From assembly GCA_938007935.1 (NCBI GenBank), contig CALLMD010000019.1:1-64000 (forward strand): a stretch of DNA of 64,000 nt. Direction: 5' to 3'. The position numbers and the translations under genes were made by a program. This stretch comes from an uncultured Hellea sp. GTDB lineage: Bacteria; Pseudomonadota; Alphaproteobacteria; Caulobacterales; Maricaulaceae. Numbering within the stretch: position 1 is the stretch's first letter; each line of letters starts with the position of its first letter. Below the pieces are notes generated by a model that was given only the letters and a program-made list of their open reading frames with translations, made no database searches and was not told the DNA's origin. Positions 41,989-51,010 of the stretch are shown in pieces.

Positions 41989-44295
41989 TTAATCGGATAA
42001 TTGCTTACGAAATTCTTCCAAACTTTGATTAGATTGCTCTAGGCGGTGCCTCAATGACGAAACAACATCGTTTTTTGTTGTTAACATCTGTTTAAGGGCC
42101 TGGTTCGTTTCCCGCAGCTCGCTCGCACGGGACTCACTTTTTGATATTTGTGTCTTAAGTTTAGCCGATTTAGATTTTACCATATCCTTGAGAGTTTTAT
42201 TCTCCTTTTTCAACTCAACTATTTTTTCTTGGGATTTTGTCACGTCTGCTTTGGACGTACTCAGCATCTTCTCAAATGACGCTTTTATACCGGCTTGCTC
42301 GCTCGCACGAGATTCACTTTTCGATATTTGCGCCTTAAGTTTAGATTCTGCTTTCGACAGCTGATTGCGAAACTCGTCTAAGCTCGCATTCGCTTGAGCT
42401 AATTTTTCGCGGACCGTACGTACATCAGTGGACTTTGACTCAACCATATCCTTGAGAGTTTTATTCTCCTTTTTCAATTCAACTATTTTTTCTTGGGATT
42501 TTGTTACGTCTGCTTTGGACGCATTTAGCATGTTCTCAAATGACGCTTTTATATCAGCTTGCTCGCTCGCGCGGGACTCACTCTTCGATATTTGTGTCTT
42601 AAGTTTAGATTCTGCTTTCGACAGCTGATTGCGAAACTCCTCTAAGCTCGCATTCGCTTGATTTAATTTTTCGCCGAGCGCTCGCACATCAGTTGATTTT
42701 GACTTTACCATATCTTTGAGAGTTTTATTCTCCTTTTTCAACTCAGCTATTTTTTCTTGGGATTTTGTTACATCCGCTTTGGACGCATTTAGCATCTTCT
42801 CAAATGACGCTTTTATATCAGCTTGCTCGCTTGCACGGGATTTGCCCTTCGATATTTGCGCCTTAAGTTTAGATTCTGCTTTCGATAGCTGATTGCGAAA
42901 CTCGTCTAAGCTCGCATTCGCTTGATTTAATTTTTCGCCGAGCGCTCGCACATCGGTCGATTTTGACTTTACCATGTCTTTGAGAGTTTCATTCTCCTTT
43001 TTCAACTCTACTATTTTTGCTTGGGATTTTGTTACATCCGCTTTGGACGCATTTAGCATCTTCTCAAATGCTTCATTTTTTTCTTTAGACAGCTTTAATT
43101 GTTTCTCTAAAGCTTCATTTTCTTTTTTGGCTGTAACTTTTTCCTTTTGGAATACCTCTAATTTATTTTTAATCTGCACGTCTATTGTTTGATCAACAGA
43201 ATCTAGCCCCCATTTGGCGGCGATGTTTTCCATTGCGCCTTTGGTTTGACGATAAGCTTTCAGTCTTTCCAGAAAATAACAAGCTAGATTAACATCCTGC
43301 TTTTCAATTAAGTGATCTGGAGTAGACTTTAAGCTGGCGCAGAAATTATTATACCAATCACAACTTGGCCTAGCTAAAATTAAAGTTCCTGAAAAGTTCT
43401 TTGGGATTTCATTTATCCCCTCAATAACAGTAATTTTTTTGTCCGCAAATAAGTGAAGGTTAAACCCATTCTCGAGTAAAAACTTTAGTTGCGTAGTTAC
43501 ATTTTTCTTCCCATTACGTGTTAAATTCTTATGACTATACTCTAAGGAAATGAGTAAGTTGGGTGAATTAGTAATTAAGTTTAACGCACCTGCGATTACG
43601 TCACCTTCATGCCCTTCTACATCAATTTTCAGAAAATCGATACTTCCAAGAGATTGAACTATACGATTGTCATCAAGGGTGGTTACGTTGACAGATATTT
43701 TGCGATCTAAACTAGAGCGCTTCGTGTCATGAAACCCACTAAACGCGCTATCTTTAGCAATAAAAAAAGCTGACGTCCCGACTTTTGCGCCAACAGCATC
43801 AGATATCAATGTTACCCGATTTTCGTAACCATTTGCCTCAATGTTACTTACGCATAAATCATGCGCTGAAGGATGAGGTTCAAAAGCAACAACTTTACTC
43901 TCTGGCCCTCCAACATGAGCAGCATGTAAAGCGAATAAACCAAAATTCGCTCCAACATCTATTACACTACATTTTTCAGGTAAAGACATTGCGAGCGCAT
44001 TTAAAAGAGGAGCTTCATTAAAATACCCGGCATTAAATTCCGCGCCAAATATATCTCCAAGATCGACCGAGAACTTTAAACCATTATACAAGTAAGTTTC
44101 GTTAGTTTTTTTAGTGCCTTGCGGATAATTATTTCTCAAGTCTTCACGTAATATAATGCTCAATTCCCCAATAAGTTCAGGGGTAGGAAGTTCATTTAGT
44201 ATCTTAAAAAGGTGATGTAGCGTAAAGTTTTCAGGAGCCTGTTTCAGGGCAAATGGAGACCGTAAAATTTTATGACTTAACTTTTTATCAACCAT
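41989..44295 (-). CDS. FkbM methyltransferase fused to long repetitive coiled coil
   Basis: A 768-aa protein of two parts. Residues about 70-330 are an FkbM-type SAM methyltransferase (VIDVGANFGLFALHAA at 111, VVAFEPHPSA, FLKIDVEGHEGDV). Residues about 371-768 are an unbroken charged coiled coil, of which 410 onward is four tandem units of 88 residues (the last shortened by about 30), nearly identical to each other. I start at ATG 44295 with GGAAA upstream; the frame reaches a TTG at 44334. Placed last in the polysaccharide operon with an ABC export pair. The design recalls WbdD, whose coiled coil sets O-antigen length, though WbdD's catalytic domains are different. That role is inference. 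Confidence 0.85.
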   Translation of the reverse strand: MVDKKLSHKILRSPFALKQAPENFTLHHLFKILNELPTPELIGELSIILREDLRNNYPQGTKKTNETYLYNGLKFSVDLGDIFGAEFNAGYFNEAPLLNALAMSLPEKCSVIDVGANFGLFALHAAHVGGPESKVVAFEPHPSAHDLCVSNIEANGYENRVTLISDAVGAKVGTSAFFIAKDSAFSGFHDTKRSSLDRKISVNVTTLDDNRIVQSLGSIDFLKIDVEGHEGDVIAGALNLITNSPNLLISLEYSHKNLTRNGKKNVTTQLKFLLENGFNLHLFADKKITVIEGINEIPKNFSGTLILARPSCDWYNNFCASLKSTPDHLIEKQDVNLACYFLERLKAYRQTKGAMENIAAKWGLDSVDQTIDVQIKNKLEVFQKEKVTAKKENEALEKQLKLSKEKNEAFEKMLNASKADVTKSQAKIVELKKENETLKDMVKSKSTDVRALGEKLNQANASLDEFRNQLSKAESKLKAQISKGKSRASEQADIKASFEKMLNASKADVTKSQEKIAELKKENKTLKDMVKSKSTDVRALGEKLNQANASLEEFRNQLSKAESKLKTQISKSESRASEQADIKASFENMLNASKADVTKSQEKIVELKKENKTLKDMVESKSTDVRTVREKLAQANASLDEFRNQLSKAESKLKAQISKSESRASEQAGIKASFEKMLSTSKADVTKSQEKIVELKKENKTLKDMVKSKSAKLKTQISKSESRASELRETNQALKQMLTTKNDVVSSLRHRLEQSNQSLEEFRKQLSD
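42100..43068. repeat. 264-bp tandem repeats coding for the coiled coil
   Basis: Units at 43068-42805, 42804-42541 and 42540-42277 are near identical, and a fourth from 42276 is truncated by an internal in-frame loss of about 30 codons. The period of 264 bp equals 88 codons, i.e. eight hendecads of 11, so unit gain or loss keeps both the frame and an 11-residue coil register. Confidence 0.9.
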
Positions 44296-44346
44296 TAGAA
44301 ATTTCCAAATTAAACCGCATTGTTCACAATACAACTCAATTACTGT

Positions 44347-45390
44347 TTACTTTTTTTTCAAGAACATTCTGTGTTCTCGTTCATATATTCGTCCCCATAT
44401 TTTCTTGATAGAAAATTCTGGATTAACGTCTAAGAATAATTTTCCCATTTTATTGACTGCATTTTTAGAAATTAGTTGAGGCCAAAGGTTTCTCATTTGA
44501 GCACGGTCATAATCAATTAGGGCATTATTACTTCCACGCAAAGCCTCGCCCTTACCCATATAATGCTCACTTACAGATTCCGGAGAGTCAATTATACAAA
44601 ACCCCTCTCTCCATATTTTTAATGATAAGTCAGTATCAGCTTTGTAAAATACGTAATCTTGTTCATTAGCATAATTTACTGTTTCCAACGCCTCACGCGT
44701 ATAAATTCCATGATTTACCATTAGGTTTCCACCTAATGTGCGCTGCACATAAAATTTATCTTCATCAGGCCAGTTTCTAAAATAAAATGCACAGGCGCCC
44801 ACTTTAATGCCCTTTTTTTCAGCTAGTTTCATACGTTCAAGACCAGCCTGAATAGAACCAGGAAGTAAGTAACAGTCATCAGAAATCATTCCAATATATC
44901 GAGCTGAGGCCGCGCGAAATCCCATATTCATAAACCCTCCCCAGCTGCGAAGACGGATATTTTTTCTACCAAGACTTACACGATTGTGTTGTAGGATGGT
45001 GATTATATCTTTTTGCTTTATGAGCCAGTTCAAGGTGCCGTCATTAGAACCACCATCAACTACGATAATTTCTCCAGCAATACCTTCTAAATTCTCTCGA
45101 ACTGATTTAATTGCATGCTTGAGTAATTTTAAACGATTTAAAGATCCCAAAACAATGCTAACCTCTGGTATCGGCGACAAATTTTCATTTCTCTCAAGCG
45201 GCGCCGTTGTTTGCTCTATTGGTCTTATTGGTTGATATTCGTAATCTGGCGTTAGGAAACGCGCGGCTTCCGGAATATCAATGATAGGACGATTATTTTC
45301 TTCTATTTCTCGTTTTGGGCGAAAAAAAGGCAATGTTTTTTTCCAGCCAAACTTATCTAATATTGTAAATCGTTTTGTCTGATTAGACAT
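44347..45390 (-). CDS. Family 2 glycosyltransferase
   Basis: GT-A type glycosyltransferase of 347 aa, cytosolic or membrane-associated. The nucleotide-binding core is at about 75-175: VSIVLGSLNRLKLLKHAIKS, VVDGGSNDGTLNWL and the DxD-like SDDCYLLPGS. The N-terminal 70 residues are an extra region without recognised motif. ATG 45390 has GGGGGGAG upstream. Donor and acceptor unknown; part of the polysaccharide assembly operon. Confidence 0.88.
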   Translation of the reverse strand: MSNQTKRFTILDKFGWKKTLPFFRPKREIEENNRPIIDIPEAARFLTPDYEYQPIRPIEQTTAPLERNENLSPIPEVSIVLGSLNRLKLLKHAIKSVRENLEGIAGEIIVVDGGSNDGTLNWLIKQKDIITILQHNRVSLGRKNIRLRSWGGFMNMGFRAASARYIGMISDDCYLLPGSIQAGLERMKLAEKKGIKVGACAFYFRNWPDEDKFYVQRTLGGNLMVNHGIYTREALETVNYANEQDYVFYKADTDLSLKIWREGFCIIDSPESVSEHYMGKGEALRGSNNALIDYDRAQMRNLWPQLISKNAVNKMGKLFLDVNPEFSIKKIWGRIYEREHRMFLKKK

Positions 45391-45416
45391 ACTACTCCCC
45401 CCATATTAAGAGTAAT

Positions 45417-47330
45417 TTAGAACCGCTTTAAAATCTGCCTTACTATACTATCAGGATCTAACCCGACATGTTGAAGAACTTCATCATTCGATCCAGACGG
45501 CGGTGTTTCATTTAATCCAATCCGCAAAAAGTCACAGTCATTTAAGCCATTTACCTCTGTAAGAGCAACTGCGATTGCGTCTCCTTGCCCAAATCTTCGA
45601 TAATGGTTGTCGATAGTTACCACCAAACGTGAGCCCCCAATTTGTTCCTTGAGCCAATTCCCATCTATTACATTAAGAAACGGAAGCGAGATTATTTTTG
45701 CGTCTAAATCATGATTATGCAGTTCAGTTGCGGCTTTAAGCGCTAGAGATACCCCTAGAAGCCCAGCAGTAATTATTGTTAAATCAGTACCTTTACGCAC
45801 AATTTCACCTTGCCCAATAACAGGTTTAAGGACTGAAGTTCTCTCATAATCAGTCTCAAAAGGAATAGAAATAAGCCGTAAAAAAGACGGACCATCATGT
45901 ACGTTCAGACACCAATCCAAAAGCGGTTCGACCTCATCAGGGTGAGCAGGTTCCACCATAACCATATTAGGTATTGACCCTAAAGCCGATATTTCACGCA
46001 CCGATTGATGGGAGTGGCCAGGGCCCGCAGGTAATACGCCTGACAAACCTCCCACATATACTATTTTAGTATTTTCCGTAGCGTTATTGTAAATTTGTTC
46101 ATTTGGCCGTGTAGATAAAAAACAAGAAAAAGAATGTACAACGGGTAGTAAACCATTTAACGCCATTCCCCCTGCTTGGCTTACCATATCCATTTCAGCA
46201 ATTCCACATTCAATAAACCTACTCGGATATGCATCTCTGAAAGGCTCTAACCCCATATCCAGCACAAGATCAGCATCCAAGGCTACAATTTTTGAATTTC
46301 TTTCTGCCTGCTTAAGTAATGCTTTTGTGTACGACGGGAATAACTTAACTGTTTGCTGACTTGAGCTAGGTTTAACCGGTCGTTTAACGATCTCATATTG
46401 AGGTATAGTGAGTCCTAATTTTTCAAAGCCCAAATTTATCGTAGAAATTAATTCCTGCGCCGCACGCGTATAATCTTCTACATTGGGTGCACCAGAATGA
46501 AATTGAAAACGTTCAACATCGCTATCAACGGAGCGCCCCTCCATAAAGCTAACGCCTTTCCCTTTTATCGTATCAGCAATAATCACACTGGGCATGTCTT
46601 GCATCTTTTTGGCATTATCAAATGCACCTGATATCTCTTCCATGTTGTGACCATCAATTGTTTGAACATACCAACCAAATGAACGAAACTTTGCTTGAAG
46701 ATCACCGAGACTCGAAGTGCGTTCAACAGAATAATCTGATTGAATTTTATTATGATCTACAACAACAGTCATTTGGGTAACATTATGATTTGTTGCTGAA
46801 ATCAAAGATTCCCAAATTTGCCCTTCCTGTAGCTCACCATCTCCAGTCATTACGTGTATGTGTGAGTCATATCCTTTTTGTAAGTTTGCGAAAACCATAC
46901 CCTTAGCTTTAGATATTCCCATGCCTAAGGAACCTGTATTCGATACCATTCCAGGCACATTGACATCAGGATGACCAGGTAATCCGTCAAGCCGACGTAA
47001 ACGGTGAATTTTTTCAAACGGTAAAACATTTAGAGCAGTTAAAACTGCGTATAGTCCAGGGGCATCATGTCCCTTTGAAGAAAAGTAAACATCGTCTTTT
47101 TTCATACCTTCTAAATAGAGGTAACTAACGATATCCATACTAGAAAAACTTGAACCAATATGCCCAGAGCCGGCATTGGCAATCATATAAAGCGCATTTA
47201 ACCGCGCCATATGCGCAAATAATTCTGAACGCTGTAATCCATCAATATTGCTCTCAATAATGGAGTCAAATATTGACTTATCAAGATAATATAAAGTTCC
47301 AGAAACAGCTTCAGTGATTAGGTCACCCAT
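45417..47330 (-). CDS. Transketolase-like thiamine diphosphate enzyme
   Basis: A 637-aa protein carrying both transketolase halves. The N-terminal TPP domain has AGSGHIGSSFSSMDI, SKGHDAPGLYAVL and the cofactor motif GDGELQEGQIWE; the middle pyrimidine-binding domain has the ECGIAEMDMVSQAGGMAL segment with the catalytic Glu. It is shorter and diverged from housekeeping TktA. Its position inside the ulosonic acid operon suggests transfer of a two-carbon unit to make or modify a sugar precursor, not a pentose-phosphate role. ATG 47330 with AAGGAGTT upstream; separated from the next gene by 29 bp. Confidence 0.88.
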   Translation of the reverse strand: MGDLITEAVSGTLYYLDKSIFDSIIESNIDGLQRSELFAHMARLNALYMIANAGSGHIGSSFSSMDIVSYLYLEGMKKDDVYFSSKGHDAPGLYAVLTALNVLPFEKIHRLRRLDGLPGHPDVNVPGMVSNTGSLGMGISKAKGMVFANLQKGYDSHIHVMTGDGELQEGQIWESLISATNHNVTQMTVVVDHNKIQSDYSVERTSSLGDLQAKFRSFGWYVQTIDGHNMEEISGAFDNAKKMQDMPSVIIADTIKGKGVSFMEGRSVDSDVERFQFHSGAPNVEDYTRAAQELISTINLGFEKLGLTIPQYEIVKRPVKPSSSQQTVKLFPSYTKALLKQAERNSKIVALDADLVLDMGLEPFRDAYPSRFIECGIAEMDMVSQAGGMALNGLLPVVHSFSCFLSTRPNEQIYNNATENTKIVYVGGLSGVLPAGPGHSHQSVREISALGSIPNMVMVEPAHPDEVEPLLDWCLNVHDGPSFLRLISIPFETDYERTSVLKPVIGQGEIVRKGTDLTIITAGLLGVSLALKAATELHNHDLDAKIISLPFLNVIDGNWLKEQIGGSRLVVTIDNHYRRFGQGDAIAVALTEVNGLNDCDFLRIGLNETPPSGSNDEVLQHVGLDPDSIVRQILKRF

Positions 47331-47359
47331 AGGTCAACTCCTTTTGAGTTTAGTCTAAT

Positions 47360-48124
47360 TTATATTTTGTAATGTGAAATATCGATAGGTGGAAGGGATG
47401 CCTCCCCGCACGCGACTAACTCTTCTAAAAGTTTCCAATCATACGGCGTATTGACATCGTACCCTTCGTCATCTTTTGTCAGAAAAGGTGTAATTACTTC
47501 ACCAGCGATTGTTTTCAAATCAATAGCTGTTTTGCTCCAGGATATCTCTAGGCTAGCATTTTGAACATAAACTTTTGGAAGGGCTGCGTATTGAGTTGAG
47601 TGATAGGGAGTCGTGTCTTCACCTGTCATAGGCATCAAGGGATGCATTCGATCTCCTCTGACAATCCACATCTTTGCAGGGTGCTGAGAACATAACTCCA
47701 CTGCGCGTAAACTATCTACCCCCTCTTGCTTTGTAAATTGCGTCCAAGCTCGCCTTATTGTCTGTGCTTTTCTAGCAGGACTAGTTGGCCGTAAAAGAGA
47801 AAAAGCATCATAAGTTTCTCCTCGTTCCTTTAAGGATGTCAATACATGCAAAACCCAATCAATATCAGGTGACTTATCTTGACTATATTCCCTTGGACGC
47901 ATGAACGGAGTTTCTGCACCATAATGCCTTGCTATATTTGCATACTCTTCGTCATCCGTTGACACAATTATCCGGCTAAAAATACCAGACTCACGAGCGG
48001 CACAAATTGTATAAGCAATTAATGGATGACCTGCTAAGAGAGCAATATTCTTATCTGGCAACCGCTTAGATCCAGACCGCGCTGGAATTAATGCAATACA
48101 ATTTAATTTTTCAGCTTTAGGCAC
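47360..48124 (-). CDS. CMP-nonulosonate cytidylyltransferase (NeuA/PseF/LegF-like)
   Basis: Activates a 2-keto-3-deoxy acid with CTP to the CMP-sugar used by a glycosyltransferase. 254 aa. The nucleotide site IPARSGSKRLPDKNI is at residues 12-26, followed by STDDEEYANIARHYGAE and LLRPTSPARKA, all diagnostic for the acylneuraminate cytidylyltransferase family. The start is a GTG (48124) two bases after the aldehyde dehydrogenase stop. Which acid it takes cannot be read; see the neighbours. Confidence 0.9.
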   Translation of the reverse strand: MPKAEKLNCIALIPARSGSKRLPDKNIALLAGHPLIAYTICAARESGIFSRIIVSTDDEEYANIARHYGAETPFMRPREYSQDKSPDIDWVLHVLTSLKERGETYDAFSLLRPTSPARKAQTIRRAWTQFTKQEGVDSLRAVELCSQHPAKMWIVRGDRMHPLMPMTGEDTTPYHSTQYAALPKVYVQNASLEISWSKTAIDLKTIAGEVITPFLTKDDEGYDVNTPYDWKLLEELVACGEASLPPIDISHYKI

Positions 48125-48126
48125 CT

Positions 48127-49593
48127 TTAAAGCCGTCCAGGCTCTGTAATAAGATAAATGTCCTTCAATTCAGTATAAACATCTAACGCTTCTGTCCCTG
48201 GCTCTCTCGTACCATTACCTGATGACCTCACACCGCCAAATGGCATATGAGGTTCAGATCCAAATGTTCCAGCATTCACTACAGCAACGCCCGTATTGAT
48301 ACGTTTAGTAAATGTCCAAGCTCGATCCCAATTAGTTGTATGTATAGTACCCGTTAAACCGTATGGGGATGTATTTGCTAACACAATAGCCTCCTCATAT
48401 GTATTTACTCGAAAAATCGCTCCTATAGGTCCAAACAGTTCCGTCGTAGATAAAGATGAGTTTGGATCAGTCTCTTCAATTAGAGTTGGGTTTAAATAAT
48501 ACCCTTTACCTAAATCAACTCCATCAACACGCGTTCCGCCACAAAGCAATTTAGCGCCAGACTTAACTGCGATATCTATACTTGAAAGCATATTATTTAG
48601 CTGTCGTATGTTTATCACCGGGCCCAAATCACAATCATCTTCAATGCCCATCTTAAGACTTTTTGCTTTAGCAACAAACTGATTCACAAACTTGTCATAA
48701 ACTTCATCCATAACAATGAACCGACTTCCTGATGCACATCTTTGCCCTGCATTAGAAAAAGCCGACAATGAAGCCCAATGCACGGCTTTTTCTAGGTCTG
48801 CATCATCGCATACGATAAATGCATTTTTTCCTCCTAATTCGAGAGATACCTTCTTTAAACTCTTCCCAGCTCGCTCAGCAATTTCACGCCCAACTCGCGT
48901 AGATCCAGTGAATGAGATTACATCCACATCCTCATGTTCACATATCAGAGGACCTACTTCATGCCCCAAACCTTGAATGACGTTTAAAACACCCGCAGGC
49001 ACACCTGCTTCAACAAGAGCTCGTGCCATCCAATCTGCAGATAAAGGCGTATCTTCAGAAGGTTTCAAAACAACAGCATTTCCACAAATCAAAGCCGGAA
49101 AAACCTTCCATGCAAAATTTGGCGCCGGTGTATTTGCTGCAGAAATTAACGCTGCTATTCCGCAAGGTTGTCTGACAGTCATAGCGGATTTATTCAATGT
49201 TCCCGTTGGCATCGTTCTGCCAAATAACCGTTGCCCCTCACCAGCAAAAAAGCGGCCACAAAGGATAGCCCCTGTTGTTTCGCCTCGGGCTGATTGCAGA
49301 GACTTACCTGCCTCTAGCGCAACCAATGACGAAAGTTCCTCAGCTCGGGCTTCAATTAAATTACACGCTGCATGTAAAATTTCGCCTCGTTTAACAGCAG
49401 GAATTTCAGCCCATTCTAATTGAGCTTTTTTAGCGACTGCTATCGCTTCAGCGACAAGTTTAGAATCTGCATGATGCAGAATTGCAATTTTTTCACCTGA
49501 GTGTGGAGACAATACATCAGATTGCGAATTAGACGAACGGGCCTTCCCGTTTATGTAAGATCTCACGTCATCAGCATTAAAATCATTAAGCAT
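48127..49593 (-). CDS. NAD(P)-dependent aldehyde dehydrogenase
   Basis: Oxidises an aldehyde to the acid; 488 aa, cytosolic. Catalytic Cys lies in FSNAGQRCASGSRFIV, the general base Glu in VSLELGGKNAF, and the cofactor loop is FTGSTRVGREIAE. Such an enzyme is not part of the known sialic, legionaminic, pseudaminic or Kdn pathways, yet it is tightly placed (2 bp gap to the cytidylyltransferase, 33 bp to the SDR gene). It may make a uronic or aldonic acid building block for the polysaccharide. Confidence 0.9.
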   Translation of the reverse strand: MLNDFNADDVRSYINGKARSSNSQSDVLSPHSGEKIAILHHADSKLVAEAIAVAKKAQLEWAEIPAVKRGEILHAACNLIEARAEELSSLVALEAGKSLQSARGETTGAILCGRFFAGEGQRLFGRTMPTGTLNKSAMTVRQPCGIAALISAANTPAPNFAWKVFPALICGNAVVLKPSEDTPLSADWMARALVEAGVPAGVLNVIQGLGHEVGPLICEHEDVDVISFTGSTRVGREIAERAGKSLKKVSLELGGKNAFIVCDDADLEKAVHWASLSAFSNAGQRCASGSRFIVMDEVYDKFVNQFVAKAKSLKMGIEDDCDLGPVINIRQLNNMLSSIDIAVKSGAKLLCGGTRVDGVDLGKGYYLNPTLIEETDPNSSLSTTELFGPIGAIFRVNTYEEAIVLANTSPYGLTGTIHTTNWDRAWTFTKRINTGVAVVNAGTFGSEPHMPFGGVRSSGNGTREPGTEALDVYTELKDIYLITEPGRL

Positions 49594-49626
49594 TATAACC
49601 CTTATATAAAAAATTTAATTACGCGA

Positions 49627-50490
49627 TTAAGTCGCAAGAAATCCACCATCAACACGCAAGTCAGCACCTGTAACATAGGACGAGCCGCTTGACAGCAAGA
49701 AAACAGCTGGACAAACAAAATCATCTGGGGATGCCATTCTACTTAAATGAGAATAATTGGCACCGCGGTCCAGTGGAATTTTTTTCTGATAGGCTTCAAG
49801 AAACTCTTTATCTTGATGATTAAAGACACCCGCGAAGGTTAGAGTATTGGTTCGCACACCCTTTGATCCCCAATACACAGCCAAATAACGTGTCAGATTA
49901 TAAAGTGCGGATTTAGACGCACTATATGCCACTGGTTTATAAAAAACTTCTCCTTTATCCCTTCGGTATTGATATAAATTCTGGTCTGGGGATACAGACC
50001 CATAAATAGATGCGATGTTTATGATTGATCCTTCTCCGTGATTAGCCATCATTTTCCCAAAAACTTGACAACATTGGAATACCCCCTTCACATTCACATT
50101 CATTATTTCATCCCAAGACTCCTCTGGATAATCTTCAAACGGGCCGTTTTCACTGGCGCTACTGTTTGGAGGGCTATCTAAAGCAGCATTATTTATCAGG
50201 CCTGTCACAACACCAAGCTGGTCTGCTACCTTCTGAGCAGCATTTTCTAAACTGACCTTATCCGTGACATCACCTACAAAGGCCACTACATTTTCAAAAT
50301 CATCTATATCACCAAAAATATCTTTGGTAATCTTACTTGATGCATGAGGCTCTATAATTGCTACTTTCGCGCCACTTCTAATACATCCCTTCACAAGACT
50401 TTGACCAATTTGTCCATAGCCGCCTGTTATAACAATAGTTCTTCCATCCAATCTGAAAGCAGGAAATGGATCAGACGTAATATCAGTCAT
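49627..50490 (-). CDS. Short-chain dehydrogenase/reductase
   Basis: NAD(P)-dependent oxidoreductase of 287 aa. The Rossmann motif is VITGGYGQIGQSLVKG at about residue 16, the structural NNAA motif is in GLINNAALDSP, and the active-site Ser and YxxxK are in NIASIYG and YSASKSAL. Its start overlaps the end of the phosphatase gene by 8 bp. Relatives in nonulosonate clusters set the stereochemistry of a sugar keto group; its exact substrate is unknown. Confidence 0.88.
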   Translation of the reverse strand: MTDITSDPFPAFRLDGRTIVITGGYGQIGQSLVKGCIRSGAKVAIIEPHASSKITKDIFGDIDDFENVVAFVGDVTDKVSLENAAQKVADQLGVVTGLINNAALDSPPNSSASENGPFEDYPEESWDEIMNVNVKGVFQCCQVFGKMMANHGEGSIINIASIYGSVSPDQNLYQYRRDKGEVFYKPVAYSASKSALYNLTRYLAVYWGSKGVRTNTLTFAGVFNHQDKEFLEAYQKKIPLDRGANYSHLSRMASPDDFVCPAVFLLSSGSSYVTGADLRVDGGFLAT

Positions 50491-51001
50491 TTATGGTCTC
50501 TATAGCTAACCCAATAGCATCACAAAGCTCCCTTACGGCGCCATATCCGCCATTTTTGGATGTTTTATACATTGAAGCTTTCATAACTGAATTATGAGCA
50601 TCATTTACAATTACGGGCAATCCCACACGTTCTAAAAGCTTCAAATCATTTATATCGTTTCCGATGAATGCTGCTTGCTCAAAAGCCAATTGATGCTCAG
50701 CTAATATTTGTTGAAAAACAGCAACCTTGTCTTCAACCCCTTGATAACATTTAATGTTCAACTTTTTAGCCCGCATGGCAACGACTGGGTTTGTTTCAGT
50801 AGATAAAACTAGGCAAAATACACCAGCCCTCTCTACCCGTCGCAATCCAAACCCTTCTAATCGCGAGCACCGTACCATCTCAGTTCCGGTTTCAGTGACA
50901 TAAACAGAGTTATCTGTCATAACACCATCAAAGTCGATGGCCAAGATTTTTACCTTACGGGCCAAATCTGTAAAGGATGAGTCAGTAAGCTCAATTGCCA
51001 T
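50483..51001 (-). CDS. KdsC-like HAD phosphatase
   Basis: A 172-aa HAD-superfamily phosphatase of the KdsC type, with the nucleophile in LAIDFDGVMTDN, the second motif LSTETNP and the late metal motif FIGNDINDLKLL. KdsC proteins remove the phosphate of Kdo-8-P; the same fold serves in Kdn-9-P and related acids. Next to a NeuB-like synthase this suggests that the acid is made as a phosphate and then freed. ATG 51001 follows AGGAG. Confidence 0.88.
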   Translation of the reverse strand: MAIELTDSSFTDLARKVKILAIDFDGVMTDNSVYVTETGTEMVRCSRLEGFGLRRVERAGVFCLVLSTETNPVVAMRAKKLNIKCYQGVEDKVAVFQQILAEHQLAFEQAAFIGNDINDLKLLERVGLPVIVNDAHNSVMKASMYKTSKNGGYGAVRELCDAIGLAIETIND

Positions 51002-51010
51002 AATAAACTC

